Part shown: piece by piece, positions 1 to 5,154 of the stretch | Numbering within the stretch: the first letter of the stretch is position 1 | Layout: each line of letters starts with the position of its first letter | Assembly: GCA_023390485.1 (NCBI GenBank) | Contig: JAEWCT010000141.1 | Span: forward strand, 1-5,154 | DNA from: Pseudomonadota bacterium | Lineage (GTDB): Bacteria > Pseudomonadota > Alphaproteobacteria > Rhizobiales > Hyphomicrobiaceae | Length of the DNA: 5,154 nucleotides | Direction: 5' to 3' | Program-made: the position numbers and the translations under genes | Notes under the pieces: model-generated | Told to the model about the DNA's origin: nothing | The model's input: only the letters and a program-made list of their open reading frames with translations | The model's database searches: none

Positions 1-2
1 AT

Positions 3-470
3 CGCGATGCGCTTATGGCAGACGTTGCCCGGCGTGCGTTCGAGGCGTTCGAGGCGAAGTTGAAGCAAGCCTGGGCGGGTGGCACGCCGGATGCGTTCAC
101 AGCATTCGAACGTGTCGGCCGGGCGTATCTCGATTTCGCGAGGGTCGAGCCCGCGCAGTATTCCGCCATGTTCGAATCCGGACTGTCGTTCAAGGCGTTT
201 CCGGATCTCCATATTGCGGGCGAACGCGCGTTCAATGTTTTGAAGGACGCCTGTTCAGCGCTCGTCGCGGGGATGCCTGAGGCCAAACGGCCACCCGCCA
301 TGATGATGGCGCTTCACATCTGGGCTGAAGCCCACGGCATCGCATCGCTCTTCGCGCGCGGCGACGAAGCCCGGCGGCCCATTCCGATGAGCCCCGAAGA
401 TCTTCTCGATGCTGCGGTGCTCATTTATCTCGATGGCCTCGGCGCACGGCCGCGGAAGAGCGGCGACTAG
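3..470 (+). CDS. TetR-family transcriptional regulator, C-terminal part (5' end outside the window)
   Basis: The frame is open from the first full codon at 3 to TAG at 468-470, giving 155 visible residues that begin R-D-A-L. The ATG at 15 is internal, because TetR proteins usually carry about 45-60 residues of helix-turn-helix before this point and 'RDALMADVARRAF' resembles the end of that domain. The rest matches the TetR C-terminal WHG-type domain (Pfam TetR_C_33): 'YLDFARVEPAQYSAMF' followed by 'IWAEAHGIASLFARG', which contains the W...HG signature. These proteins are dimeric repressors whose C-terminal half binds a small ligand and releases DNA. The ligand and targets cannot be told from this part. 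The nearest operator-like palindrome in the window is at 1040-1064, about 570 nt downstream, but linking the two is speculation. The family call is solid; the completeness of the gene cannot be judged. Confidence 0.85.
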   Translation, partial: RDALMADVARRAFEAFEAKLKQAWAGGTPDAFTAFERVGRAYLDFARVEPAQYSAMFESGLSFKAFPDLHIAGERAFNVLKDACSALVAGMPEAKRPPAMMMALHIWAEAHGIASLFARGDEARRPIPMSPEDLLDAAVLIYLDGLGARPRKSGD

Positions 471-587
471 GCCGGCGACAGGATCACACTGTTGACGCGT
501 GTGGATAGTCGCATGCGGAGCCGATTGTCCGTCCGGCGATATTCTGCCTACAAATGCATAGGGAGATGCGACTCGCTCGCGATTGGG

Positions 588-621
588 TGCGGTTGACGAC
601 AGCGGAATGCTGCCAACCGCA
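588..621 (+). repeat. Stem-loop 1 in the leader of the zinc-ribbon gene
   Basis: TGCGGTTG (588-595) is the exact reverse complement of CAACCGCA (614-621). Inside it, CAGC (600-603) pairs with GCTG (609-612) around the loop GGAAT, with a small asymmetric internal loop (596-599 against 613). The result is a 12-pair hairpin. No T-tract follows, so it is not an intrinsic terminator. It could be an RNA structure or a protein-binding site; the function is unknown. Confidence 0.5.
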
Positions 622-670
622 ACGGCTGGCTGGCTCAGGCGTTGGCGTTCCAGCTATCGAAACGAAAACG

Positions 671-702
671 ATCGACGAACGTCGGCGACGTTCGGGGTCG
701 AT
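671..702 (+). repeat. Stem-loop 2 in the leader of the zinc-ribbon gene
   Basis: CGAACGTC (676-683) and GACGTTCG (687-694) form a perfect 8-bp inverted repeat around GGC. After a GGG bulge (695-697), the outer ATCGA (671-675) pairs with TCGAT (698-702). This gives 13 pairs ending 18 nt before the Shine-Dalgarno of the zinc-ribbon gene. There is no T-tract. As DNA, the 8-3-8 core could also be a dimer operator. Confidence 0.5.
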
Positions 703-730
703 ATCGGATGATGATGCGTCGGAGGTGGTA

Positions 731-940
731 ATGCCCGGCAAGTGCCCTAAATGTCAGAACATCGTCGGCAGCGTGCGTGCGGAGCAGATCAATATCTCGA
801 ATGCGATGGGAAATGTCTTCGCCGGTGCAAGCTACAACTGTCCGCATTGCCAGACGATTTTGGGCGTCACCGTTGACCCGTTCGCGTTCAAAAATGAAAT
901 CGCCATCGAGTTGATGAAGCGGCTGAAGGGCGGGCGGTAG
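731..940 (+). CDS. Small zinc-ribbon protein of unknown function
   Basis: A 69-residue protein. The ATG at 731 is chosen because GGAGG at 721-725 sits 5 nt before it and the recognisable protein begins there. Two CxxC knuckles, C5-P-K-C8 and C37-P-H-C40, are separated by 28 residues, which is a typical four-cysteine zinc-ribbon layout. The middle (20-35) would form the beta strands, and the tail (50-66) looks like a charged helix ending in KRLKGGR. No catalytic residues, signal peptide or membrane segment are visible. Small two-knuckle proteins like this are common in bacteria and usually lack an assigned role; nucleic-acid or protein binding is possible but not shown. It stands alone, preceded by a hairpin-rich leader. 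Four well-placed cysteines and a strong ribosome-binding site make it very likely a real gene. Confidence 0.8.
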   Translation: MPGKCPKCQNIVGSVRAEQINISNAMGNVFAGASYNCPHCQTILGVTVDPFAFKNEIAIELMKRLKGGR

Positions 941-1025
941 GTCTTTGCGCAGCGGCCGGGCTCCGATGAATTGAGCCTCCCGCCGCCAGAAACAAAAAAC
1001 CTCAATGGGCTCTTGACGTGCCTAC

Positions 1026-1054
1026 TTGCCGTCCCACCTATGTGAATGTAAAAT
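1026..1054 (+). promoter_or_regulatory. Sigma-70-type promoter of the first DUF2852-like gene
   Basis: TTGCCG (1026-1031, 4 of 6 to TTGACA) is followed after exactly 17 nt by TAAAAT (1049-1054, 5 of 6 to TATAAT). Transcription would start near 1061, leaving a leader of about 26 nt that includes the AAGGAG ribosome-binding site at 1072-1077. A second -35-like TTGACG at 1013-1018 has no good partner. The -10 box lies inside the palindrome at 1040-1064. Confidence 0.6.
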
Positions 1055-1064
1055 ACATTTACAT
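1040..1064 (+). promoter_or_regulatory. 25-bp palindrome over the -10 box, probable operator
   Basis: Left arm ATGTGAATGTA (1040-1050) and right arm TACATTTACAT (1054-1064) are reverse complements at 10 of 11 positions, separated by AAA. The only mismatch is G1044 opposite T1060. The site is AT-rich in otherwise GC-rich DNA and covers the TAAAAT box and the expected start region, which is where a dimeric repressor would block RNA polymerase. Its size and symmetry suit TetR- or GntR-type proteins. The cognate regulator is not known; the truncated TetR gene at the window start is one candidate only by proximity. Confidence 0.65.
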
Positions 1065-1086
1065 CCTAACCAAGGAGAGGGTGGTG

Positions 1087-1521
1087 ATGACGCAAGTGGT
1101 TCAGACGCTCGATGACTTCGGCAGGCCGGCGTGGGTTGCCGCGATGGTCTTAGGTTTCATCGTTTTCTGGCCGGCTGGCCTCGCCATCCTGGCCTATATG
1201 CTCTGGAGTGGACGCATGAACTGCGGATGGCATGGAGGACGTGGTCGCTGCCGGTGGGAAAGCCGGTTCGCCGATCGATTTGAGCGGGCGCGGTCGCGCG
1301 TCGAAGATGAATTTCGTAATTTCAGCAGAGGCGCCCCGTCGAGCGGCAACAAGGCGTTCGACGATTATCGCGAGGCGACGCTGAAGCGGCTCGAGGAGGA
1401 GGAGCGGGAATTCCGTGCATTCCTCGATCGCTTGCGGCAGGCCAAGGACAAGTCCGAATTCGATCAGTTCATGTCGGAACGCCGCGAGCGTCCGGCACCG
1501 AATGAGGGCGCGACGGCCTGA
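1087..1521 (+). CDS. DUF2852-like membrane protein, long form
   Basis: A 144-residue protein. ATG 1087 is preferred over GTG 1081 or 1084 and the farther GTG 1018, because AAGGAG at 1072-1077 is 9 nt upstream and the promoter lies between 1018 and 1087. Residues 16-40 form one hydrophobic segment ending YMLW, consistent with a membrane anchor. Then comes a short Gly/Arg/Cys stretch with C46 and C55, a charged helical region, and a conserved-looking block (88-132) starting NKAFDDYREAT and continuing as a Glu/Arg-rich amphipathic helix that may be a coiled coil. The arrangement fits the alphaproteobacterial DUF2852 family, whose function is unknown. The gene has its own promoter with an overlapping palindrome and is closed by a terminator at 1538-1569, so it can be expressed alone. 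A shorter relative follows at 1598. I am sure it is a gene and fairly sure of the family. Confidence 0.85.
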   Translation: MTQVVQTLDDFGRPAWVAAMVLGFIVFWPAGLAILAYMLWSGRMNCGWHGGRGRCRWESRFADRFERARSRVEDEFRNFSRGAPSSGNKAFDDYREATLKRLEEEEREFRAFLDRLRQAKDKSEFDQFMSERRERPAPNEGATA

Positions 1522-1537
1522 TCCAAGAAGAATTCAA

Positions 1538-1569
1538 TGGGGCTGCCTGACTGGCGGCCCCAATTTTTT
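1538..1569 (+). terminator. Intrinsic terminator between the two DUF2852-like genes
   Basis: TGGGGCTGCC (1538-1547) pairs with GGCGGCCCCA (1553-1562) over 10 positions, nine Watson-Crick and one G-U, around the 5-nt loop TGACT. It is followed by A and six T (1564-1569). It begins 16 nt after the stop of the first gene. This is the clearest terminator in the window. The next start codon is only 28 nt beyond the T-tract. Confidence 0.85.
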
Positions 1570-1597
1570 ATCTTCTCCAGCCGACGGAGCTATTCCG

Positions 1598-1912
1598 ATG
1601 TTTCATCACCTTCTGTTCCTGCCGTTCGTCATTCTGCATTTTGCGGCGGTGGCGCTGCTCATCATGGGCGCAGCGATTTTGCTTCGGCCATTGGCACGGC
1701 GGCGCTGCGGGATGGCAGGCGCTTGCGGCACAGCCGATCGCAATCCGGAGAACTCGGCGTTCGAGGATTACCGGCGCGCGACCATAGCTCGTCTCGAGAA
1801 CGAGGCCGAGGAGTTCCGGTCGTATCTCGAGAAGCTGCGCCGGGCTGCGGATGCCTCGGCGTTTCAGGCTTTTCTACAGAGCCGGAAAAACGGCGGCTCC
1901 TCCGTTTCCTAG
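1598..1912 (+). CDS. Short DUF2852-like membrane protein, paralogue of the preceding gene
   Basis: A 104-residue protein starting at ATG 1598 with GGAG at 1586-1589, 8 nt upstream. The frame is open further back, but that part only overlaps the preceding gene and terminator. Residues 4-30 are strongly hydrophobic (LLFLPFVILHFAAVALLIMG), which could be an uncleaved anchor, followed by positive RPLARRR and a Cys pair, C37 and C43. Residues 52-96 align without gaps to 88-132 of the upstream protein with 24 of 45 identities (NxAF-DYR-AT, RLE, EFR, LR, F). The charged linker of the long form is missing. The common plan is one membrane helix, a short Cys-containing turn and an amphipathic helix, which argues for a duplication. 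No promoter fits between the terminator and this start, so expression probably depends on read-through or on a start inside the first gene. Function is unknown. Confidence 0.8.
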   Translation: MFHHLLFLPFVILHFAAVALLIMGAAILLRPLARRRCGMAGACGTADRNPENSAFEDYRRATIARLENEAEEFRSYLEKLRRAADASAFQAFLQSRKNGGSSVS

Positions 1913-2075
1913 GCCAGCCGGCTAGGTTCTCCAGGTCGGCTGCATAGCTGGAATTCCCGTTTTTCGCCTATGTTGCCGTTATTTTAGGGGTGTTCCTGTC
2001 GCACGTCGTTTATGGTTTCCCGTGACAGCCGCGGCGGGCTAGCCTGGTTGACGCGAAAGAACCCAAGGACCTTAG

Positions 2076-2801
2076 ATGCCCTGGCAATTTCTGAAGAACG
2101 CCGTTGCGGCGTATAGCGGAGGACTGCGCTCCGCGCTGGATCACGTCAAAGGGGCCTTCGGCCTGGAAGGCGGACATACGCCGGCCCAGTCGCGCGTCGC
2201 CTTCACGATTGCCGTGGTCGCACTCGCCGCCAAGATGAGCAAAGCCGACGGCGTTTCGTTGCCGATCGAAGCCGAAGCCTTCAAGCGGCAGTTCAAGGTT
2301 CCCGATAGCGAATGCGCGCACGTCCGGAAGCTCTATGAGCTGGCGAGCCAGGACGTTGCCGGATACGAAACCTATGCGGCGCAGATCGCCCGCATTCTCG
2401 AAGGGCAGCCCGAGCTGAAGCTGTCCGTGCTCGAATGCCTGTTTCATGTCGCGAGCGCGGACGGCATTTTGCATCCCGACGAGGATCGCTATCTTGCGCA
2501 CGTCGCCGAGATCTTCGGATTGACGAAGGGCGAATTCCGGTGCGTCCGGCGCAGCTTCGTCGTCGATGCCGACAGCCCTTACGAAGTCTTGCACATTTCG
2601 CCGACGGCATCCGACAAGGAAATCAAGGCGCGCTACCGCGAGCTGGTCAAAGGCCATCATCCGGATGCGCTGGTTTCGAAGGGCGTGCCGCCCGAATTCC
2701 TGGCGGGCGCGGAACGCCGGCTTGCGGCGATCACCGCCGCATACGAGGCGATATTGGAAGAGCGCGGCCAGCGCGTCGAACGAGCTCTGGAGCCGACGTG
2801 A
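2076..2801 (+). CDS. TerB/J-domain protein (DjlA-like co-chaperone without membrane anchor)
   Basis: A 241-residue protein. ATG 2076 has AAGGA at 2065-2069, 6 nt upstream. Residues about 38-160 form a TerB-like helical domain with two related acidic turns, AKMSKADG (52-59) and ASADGILHPDED (126-137), the pattern linked to metal binding in TerB proteins. Residues 168-231 form a J-domain starting SPYEVLHISPTAS, with the essential HPD at 195-197 after helix II, which would stimulate the ATPase of an Hsp70 such as DnaK. The TerB-then-J order is that of DjlA, but the N-terminal membrane helix of E. coli DjlA is absent: the first 35 residues are amphipathic at most. A cytosolic co-chaperone is therefore more likely. 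The stop overlaps the start of the amidase gene, so the two are probably co-translated. I see no convincing promoter in 1913-2075. Domain calls are confident; the client is unknown. Confidence 0.9.
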   Translation: MPWQFLKNAVAAYSGGLRSALDHVKGAFGLEGGHTPAQSRVAFTIAVVALAAKMSKADGVSLPIEAEAFKRQFKVPDSECAHVRKLYELASQDVAGYETYAAQIARILEGQPELKLSVLECLFHVASADGILHPDEDRYLAHVAEIFGLTKGEFRCVRRSFVVDADSPYEVLHISPTASDKEIKARYRELVKGHHPDALVSKGVPPEFLAGAERRLAAITAAYEAILEERGQRVERALEPT

Positions 2802-3568
2802 CCTTCAAAGCCGACACGCCGCTTTCCCATCACGTGCATCCCGCAGACAATCGTGAGGCAAGGCGCGGCGGCGTGAAGCCGTCGTTGCTCATTCTGCATT
2901 ACACGGGCATGAGTTCGGCCGCCAAGGCTATCGATTGGCTCGGACGTTCCGAAAGCGGCGTGTCCTGCCATTACGTCGTCGATGAAACCGGGCGCATTAC
3001 GCAGCTCGTGCCGGAAGAGCAACGTGCCTGGCATGCGGGCGTCTCGTATTGGCGCGGTGAGACGGACATCAACTCGCATTCGATCGGTATCGAAATCCAT
3101 AATCCTGGGCACGAGCACGGCTACCCGGATTTTCCACCTGATCAGATGGCGGCCGTTATCGCGCTTTCGAAAGATATCGTGCGGCGCCACCACATCGCAC
3201 CGGATAACGTTCTTGCGCATTCCGATGTGGCGCCGGGGCGAAAGATCGATCCCGGCGAAAAGTTCAATTGGCTGCTTCTTGCGAAGGAAGGGCTCGGGCT
3301 CTGGGTGCGTCCATCTCCGGTCAGAGAGGACGATCCTGGACTACGGCCCGGAGCTTCGGGTCCGCGCGTTCTTCGGGCGCAGGAGCATCTTGCTTCATAT
3401 GGTTACGATGTGAACGCCACGGGTACACTCGATCCGGGCACGGAAAAAGTTCTGAAGTCCTTCCAGTTGCATTTTCGTCCGCGCCGAGTTGACGGCCGGC
3501 TCGATCGATCGACGGAAGTTACGCTCGAGCGGTTGGTCGAGGCATCACGGAAGCGCGCCGCCGCTTGA
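2798..3568 (+). CDS. N-acetylmuramoyl-L-alanine amidase, AmpD/AmiD type, with C-terminal peptidoglycan-binding domain
   Basis: A 256-residue protein starting at GTG 2798, which overlaps the preceding TGA as GTGA; TGGAG at 2788-2792 serves as ribosome-binding site. Longer upstream extensions would lie inside the J-domain gene. Residues about 26-155 are an Amidase_2 domain. Visible are the zinc ligands H34 (in LHYTGM), H141 (in AHSDVAPGRK) and D151, the likely catalytic E99 (GIEIHNPG) and K149, plus AWHAG at 77-81. The family hydrolyses the bond between N-acetylmuramic acid and L-alanine of the stem peptide. Residues about 185-248 form a PG_binding_1 domain (VLRAQEHLASYGY, later RVDGRLDRST). 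The two-domain build is that of E. coli AmiD, but no signal peptide or lipobox is present, so it may act in the cytoplasm on recycled muropeptides like AmpD, or leave by another route. All active-site residues are present, so it should be active. Confidence 0.92.
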   Translation: MTFKADTPLSHHVHPADNREARRGGVKPSLLILHYTGMSSAAKAIDWLGRSESGVSCHYVVDETGRITQLVPEEQRAWHAGVSYWRGETDINSHSIGIEIHNPGHEHGYPDFPPDQMAAVIALSKDIVRRHHIAPDNVLAHSDVAPGRKIDPGEKFNWLLLAKEGLGLWVRPSPVREDDPGLRPGASGPRVLRAQEHLASYGYDVNATGTLDPGTEKVLKSFQLHFRPRRVDGRLDRSTEVTLERLVEASRKRAAA

Positions 3569-3572
3569 CGAG

Positions 3573-3638
3573 GCTTGGCCGGTGCTGTTGATGCAGATCG
3601 AGCCGGCCCGTGACCGGCACATTCGCCAAGGGCCAAGC
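3573..3638 (+). repeat. Inverted repeat in the spacer before the eptA-like gene
   Basis: GCTTGGCC (3573-3580) is the exact reverse complement of GGCCAAGC (3631-3638). Between them GCCGG (3602-3606) pairs with CCGGC (3614-3618) around a 7-nt loop. Together they could fold most of the 101-nt gap between the amidase and transferase genes into a branched structure. There is no T-tract, so a terminator is unlikely. It could equally be chance in GC-rich DNA. Confidence 0.35.
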
Positions 3639-3669
3639 TAGCCCAAGCCAATCCGAAGCAGGACCAACC

Positions 3670-5154
3670 GTGTTCAAACCGCGGCGCCCCGAATTTTTGG
3701 CGCTTATCGTTGCGATCTATGCGGCGCTGGTTCTCAATCAGCCCTTCTGGCGGAAATTTGTTGAGGTCGTCGAACCATCCCGGTTCAGCGAATGGCTGCA
3801 CGTCGGCTCAGCAGCGGTGTCGATCGTTATCGTCGCCTATCTCGTTCTGCTGGCGCTATCGGTAAAGCCGCTCTTGCGCATCGTCGTGCTGCTGTTTCTG
3901 CCCGCGATGGCAGCGGCCACGTACTTCATGAACGAATACGGCATCGTCATCGACGCGCACATGGTTCGTAACGTGTTCGAGACGGATACGGGCGAAGCCG
4001 GCGATCTGATGACGCTGAAGCTTGTCGCGTATGTCGTGTTCCTCGGACTGGTTCCGGCGGTCCTGTTCTGGCTCACGCCATGGACGGAGCAATCGTTTCG
4101 CCGCGAGGCGTTAGGCAAGCTCAAGGCTGCCGCTCTGTCGTTTGTGATCCTCGTTGTCGTGCTGGTTCCGGCCTGGGGCGATTTCCTTTCGCTGACGCGC
4201 GATCACCGCACACTCAAGATGACGTTGACCCCGGTGAATTTCGTTTCGGCTCTTGCAGCCTATTGGCGACAACAGGAGCGCAAGCGGCCGAAGACCGTTG
4301 TATCCTATGGCGAGGATGCGCGGCGCAGCGTTCTCAGTGGCGGCCGCAAATCGCTCTTCGTCATTGTCGTTGGTGAGACTGCACGCGCGGATCATTTTTC
4401 GCTCAACGGCTATCAAAGGCCGACGAACCCAGGGCTCGCGTCGATCGGCGATCTTATCAACTACGGGCAAGCCTACTCGTGCGGCACCGATACGGCACAA
4501 TCCGTCCCGTGCATGTTCTCGGGGTTCGGTCATGATCTTTTCACGAACGAGAAAGCCGACGGGCGCGAAAATCTTCTCGATATCCTGAAGCGCGCCGGCA
4601 TCGATGTCGTGTGGCGCGACAATCAAGCGGGCTGCAAGGGTGTGTGTGCCCGTATCCCGACGGAGACGCTGACGGGGCATAACGTTCCGACGTTCTATCC
4701 GAGCACCGTGAACTTCGACGATATTCTCGTTGATGGTCTCGAAGAGCGCATTGCCAAGCTCGATCGGGATACGGTGATTGTGCTTCATATGATGGGCAGT
4801 CACGGTCCCGCGTACTGGAAGCGCTATCCGGAAAAGTTCGAGACGTTCCGGCCTGCATGCAAGGATGCGCAGTTCAGCCGGTGCGATCTGGCGAGCATCG
4901 TCAATGCCTATGACAATACGATCCTCTACACGGATCATGTCCTAGCGCGTCTCGTCGAAGTGCTGAAGGGCGCGGCGGGACATGGCGTCGATACGGGCAT
5001 GATCTATGTGTCCGATCATGGCGAGAGCCTTGGCGAGAAGGGCATGTATCTTCACGGGATGCCTTATGCCATCGCGCCGGATGCGCAGATCCATGTGCCC
5101 ATGGTCGTCTGGCTTTCGCCGGCGATGAAGGAGTCGCGCGGTATCGAGCAGGGC
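3670..5154 (+). CDS. eptA: EptA-family lipid A phosphoethanolamine transferase (3' end outside the window)
   Basis: The frame runs from GTG 3670 to the window end, 495 codons without a stop; family members are about 540 residues, so only the last part is missing. AGGA at 3660-3663 is 6 nt upstream; GTG 3610 is an in-frame alternative but adds no family-like sequence. Five membrane helices are visible (about 8-24, 45-64, 69-87, 116-136, 153-172), followed by a periplasmic sulfatase-fold domain. Catalytic features match EptA/MCR: VVGETARADHFSLNGY (233-248) with metal ligand E236, CGTDTAQSVPC with nucleophile T275, H379 in GSHGP, D449-H450 in SDHGES, and H462 in YLHGMP. Cysteine pairs C271/C281, C322/C326 and C397/C405 are spaced as the usual disulfides. 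The enzyme moves phosphoethanolamine from phosphatidylethanolamine to lipid A at the outer face of the inner membrane, lowering surface charge and affinity for cationic peptides. No PmrA-type site was recognised. Confidence 0.93.
   Translation, partial: MFKPRRPEFLALIVAIYAALVLNQPFWRKFVEVVEPSRFSEWLHVGSAAVSIVIVAYLVLLALSVKPLLRIVVLLFLPAMAAATYFMNEYGIVIDAHMVRNVFETDTGEAGDLMTLKLVAYVVFLGLVPAVLFWLTPWTEQSFRREALGKLKAAALSFVILVVVLVPAWGDFLSLTRDHRTLKMTLTPVNFVSALAAYWRQQERKRPKTVVSYGEDARRSVLSGGRKSLFVIVVGETARADHFSLNGYQRPTNPGLASIGDLINYGQAYSCGTDTAQSVPCMFSGFGHDLFTNEKADGRENLLDILKRAGIDVVWRDNQAGCKGVCARIPTETLTGHNVPTFYPSTVNFDDILVDGLEERIAKLDRDTVIVLHMMGSHGPAYWKRYPEKFETFRPACKDAQFSRCDLASIVNAYDNTILYTDHVLARLVEVLKGAAGHGVDTGMIYVSDHGESLGEKGMYLHGMPYAIAPDAQIHVPMVVWLSPAMKESRGIEQG

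Larger units (their letters stand above)
471..730 (+). other. Non-coding spacer and probable leader of the zinc-ribbon gene
   Basis: These 260 bases separate the TetR stop from the zinc-ribbon start. An in-frame extension of the downstream gene back to ATG 554 exists, but its residues are low-complexity and Arg/Ser-rich with no recognisable domain, and the strong ribosome-binding site is at 721-725, so I treat the stretch as untranslated. It contains two strong stem-loops (listed separately) and a trivial triple GGCT repeat at 624-635. The best promoter guess is TTGTCC at 525-530 with TACAAA at 549-554 (18 nt spacing, 4 of 6 matches each). That would give a leader of about 170 nt, but the match is weak. 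Confidence 0.4.

Noticed and set aside
554..730. N-terminal extension of the zinc-ribbon protein from ATG 554
   Set aside because: The extension has no domain character, while the internal ATG 731 has GGAGG at ideal spacing.
484..741. Minus-strand 85-residue frame in the spacer before the zinc-ribbon gene
   Set aside because: No family resemblance, composition is Ser/Arg-rich, and it runs through both hairpins and into the start of the zinc-ribbon gene.
958..978. Possible terminator after the zinc-ribbon gene (GGCTC at 959-963 with GAGCC at 973-977)
   Set aside because: The stem is only five pairs plus a wobble, and an A-rich, not T-rich, stretch follows on the plus strand.
1908..1926. Hairpin spanning the stop codon of the short DUF2852-like gene (CCTAG/CTAGG plus CC/GG)
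   Set aside because: Seven pairs with a bulge and no T-tract; too weak to call as a terminator.
1537..1947. Plus-strand 136-residue frame overlapping the short DUF2852-like gene
   Set aside because: It is out of frame with the paralogous protein, begins inside the terminator, and its Arg/Ser-rich translation has no membrane helix or domain.
2048..2053. TTGACG box just before the TerB/J-domain gene
   Set aside because: It is only 22 nt before the start codon, with no room for a -10 box and a ribosome-binding site; probably chance.
2010..2660. Minus-strand open frame of 216 residues opposite the TerB/J-domain gene
   Set aside because: It is antisense to a gene with clear TerB and J domains, has no recognisable motif, and long antisense frames are common in high-GC DNA.
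4111..4938. Minus-strand open frame of 275 residues opposite the eptA-like gene
   Set aside because: The plus strand carries all EptA catalytic residues here; the reverse translation is Arg/Ile-rich and shows no domain.

Overview
The window reads as chromosomal DNA from an alphaproteobacterium, most likely order Hyphomicrobiales (Rhizobiales). The reasons are a high-GC, GCG/CGC-rich codon style, a DUF2852-type gene, a TerB+J-domain protein directly upstream of an AmpD/AmiD-type amidase, and TTGCCG/TTGAC-like promoter boxes. The genus cannot be fixed from the sequence alone. All credible genes lie on the + strand. The long minus-strand reading frames are antisense shadows.

Layout. (1) 3-470 is the C-terminal part of a TetR-family regulator with a WHG-type ligand-binding domain; its DNA-binding half lies upstream of the window. 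(2) 471-730 has no convincing protein but holds two strong stem-loops (588-621 and 671-702) ahead of a small two-CxxC zinc-ribbon protein (731-940). (3) 1026-1912 is a compact regulatory and gene module. It has a good promoter (TTGCCG, 17 nt, TAAAAT) whose -10 box sits inside a 25-bp palindrome, then a DUF2852-like membrane protein, then a strong intrinsic terminator. Only 28 nt after the terminator comes a second, shorter protein with the same C-terminal block (24 of 45 residues identical). (4) 2076-3568 is a translationally coupled pair: a soluble TerB/J-domain co-chaperone-like protein, overlapping by GTGA with a peptidoglycan amidase that has a C-terminal peptidoglycan-binding domain. (5) 3670-5154 is the first 495 codons of an EptA-family lipid A phosphoethanolamine transferase, cut off by the window end.

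How the parts fit. The right half has an envelope theme: peptidoglycan amide cleavage, lipid A modification and a co-chaperone. The left half is a regulator followed by small proteins of unknown role. The most unusual material is the palindrome-over-promoter plus terminator arrangement around the paired DUF2852-like genes, and the structured leader of the zinc-ribbon gene. No CRISPR array, tRNA, rRNA, insertion sequence or phage gene was seen. Nothing here establishes a wholly new system; the best candidates for new biology are the two regulatory arrangements.
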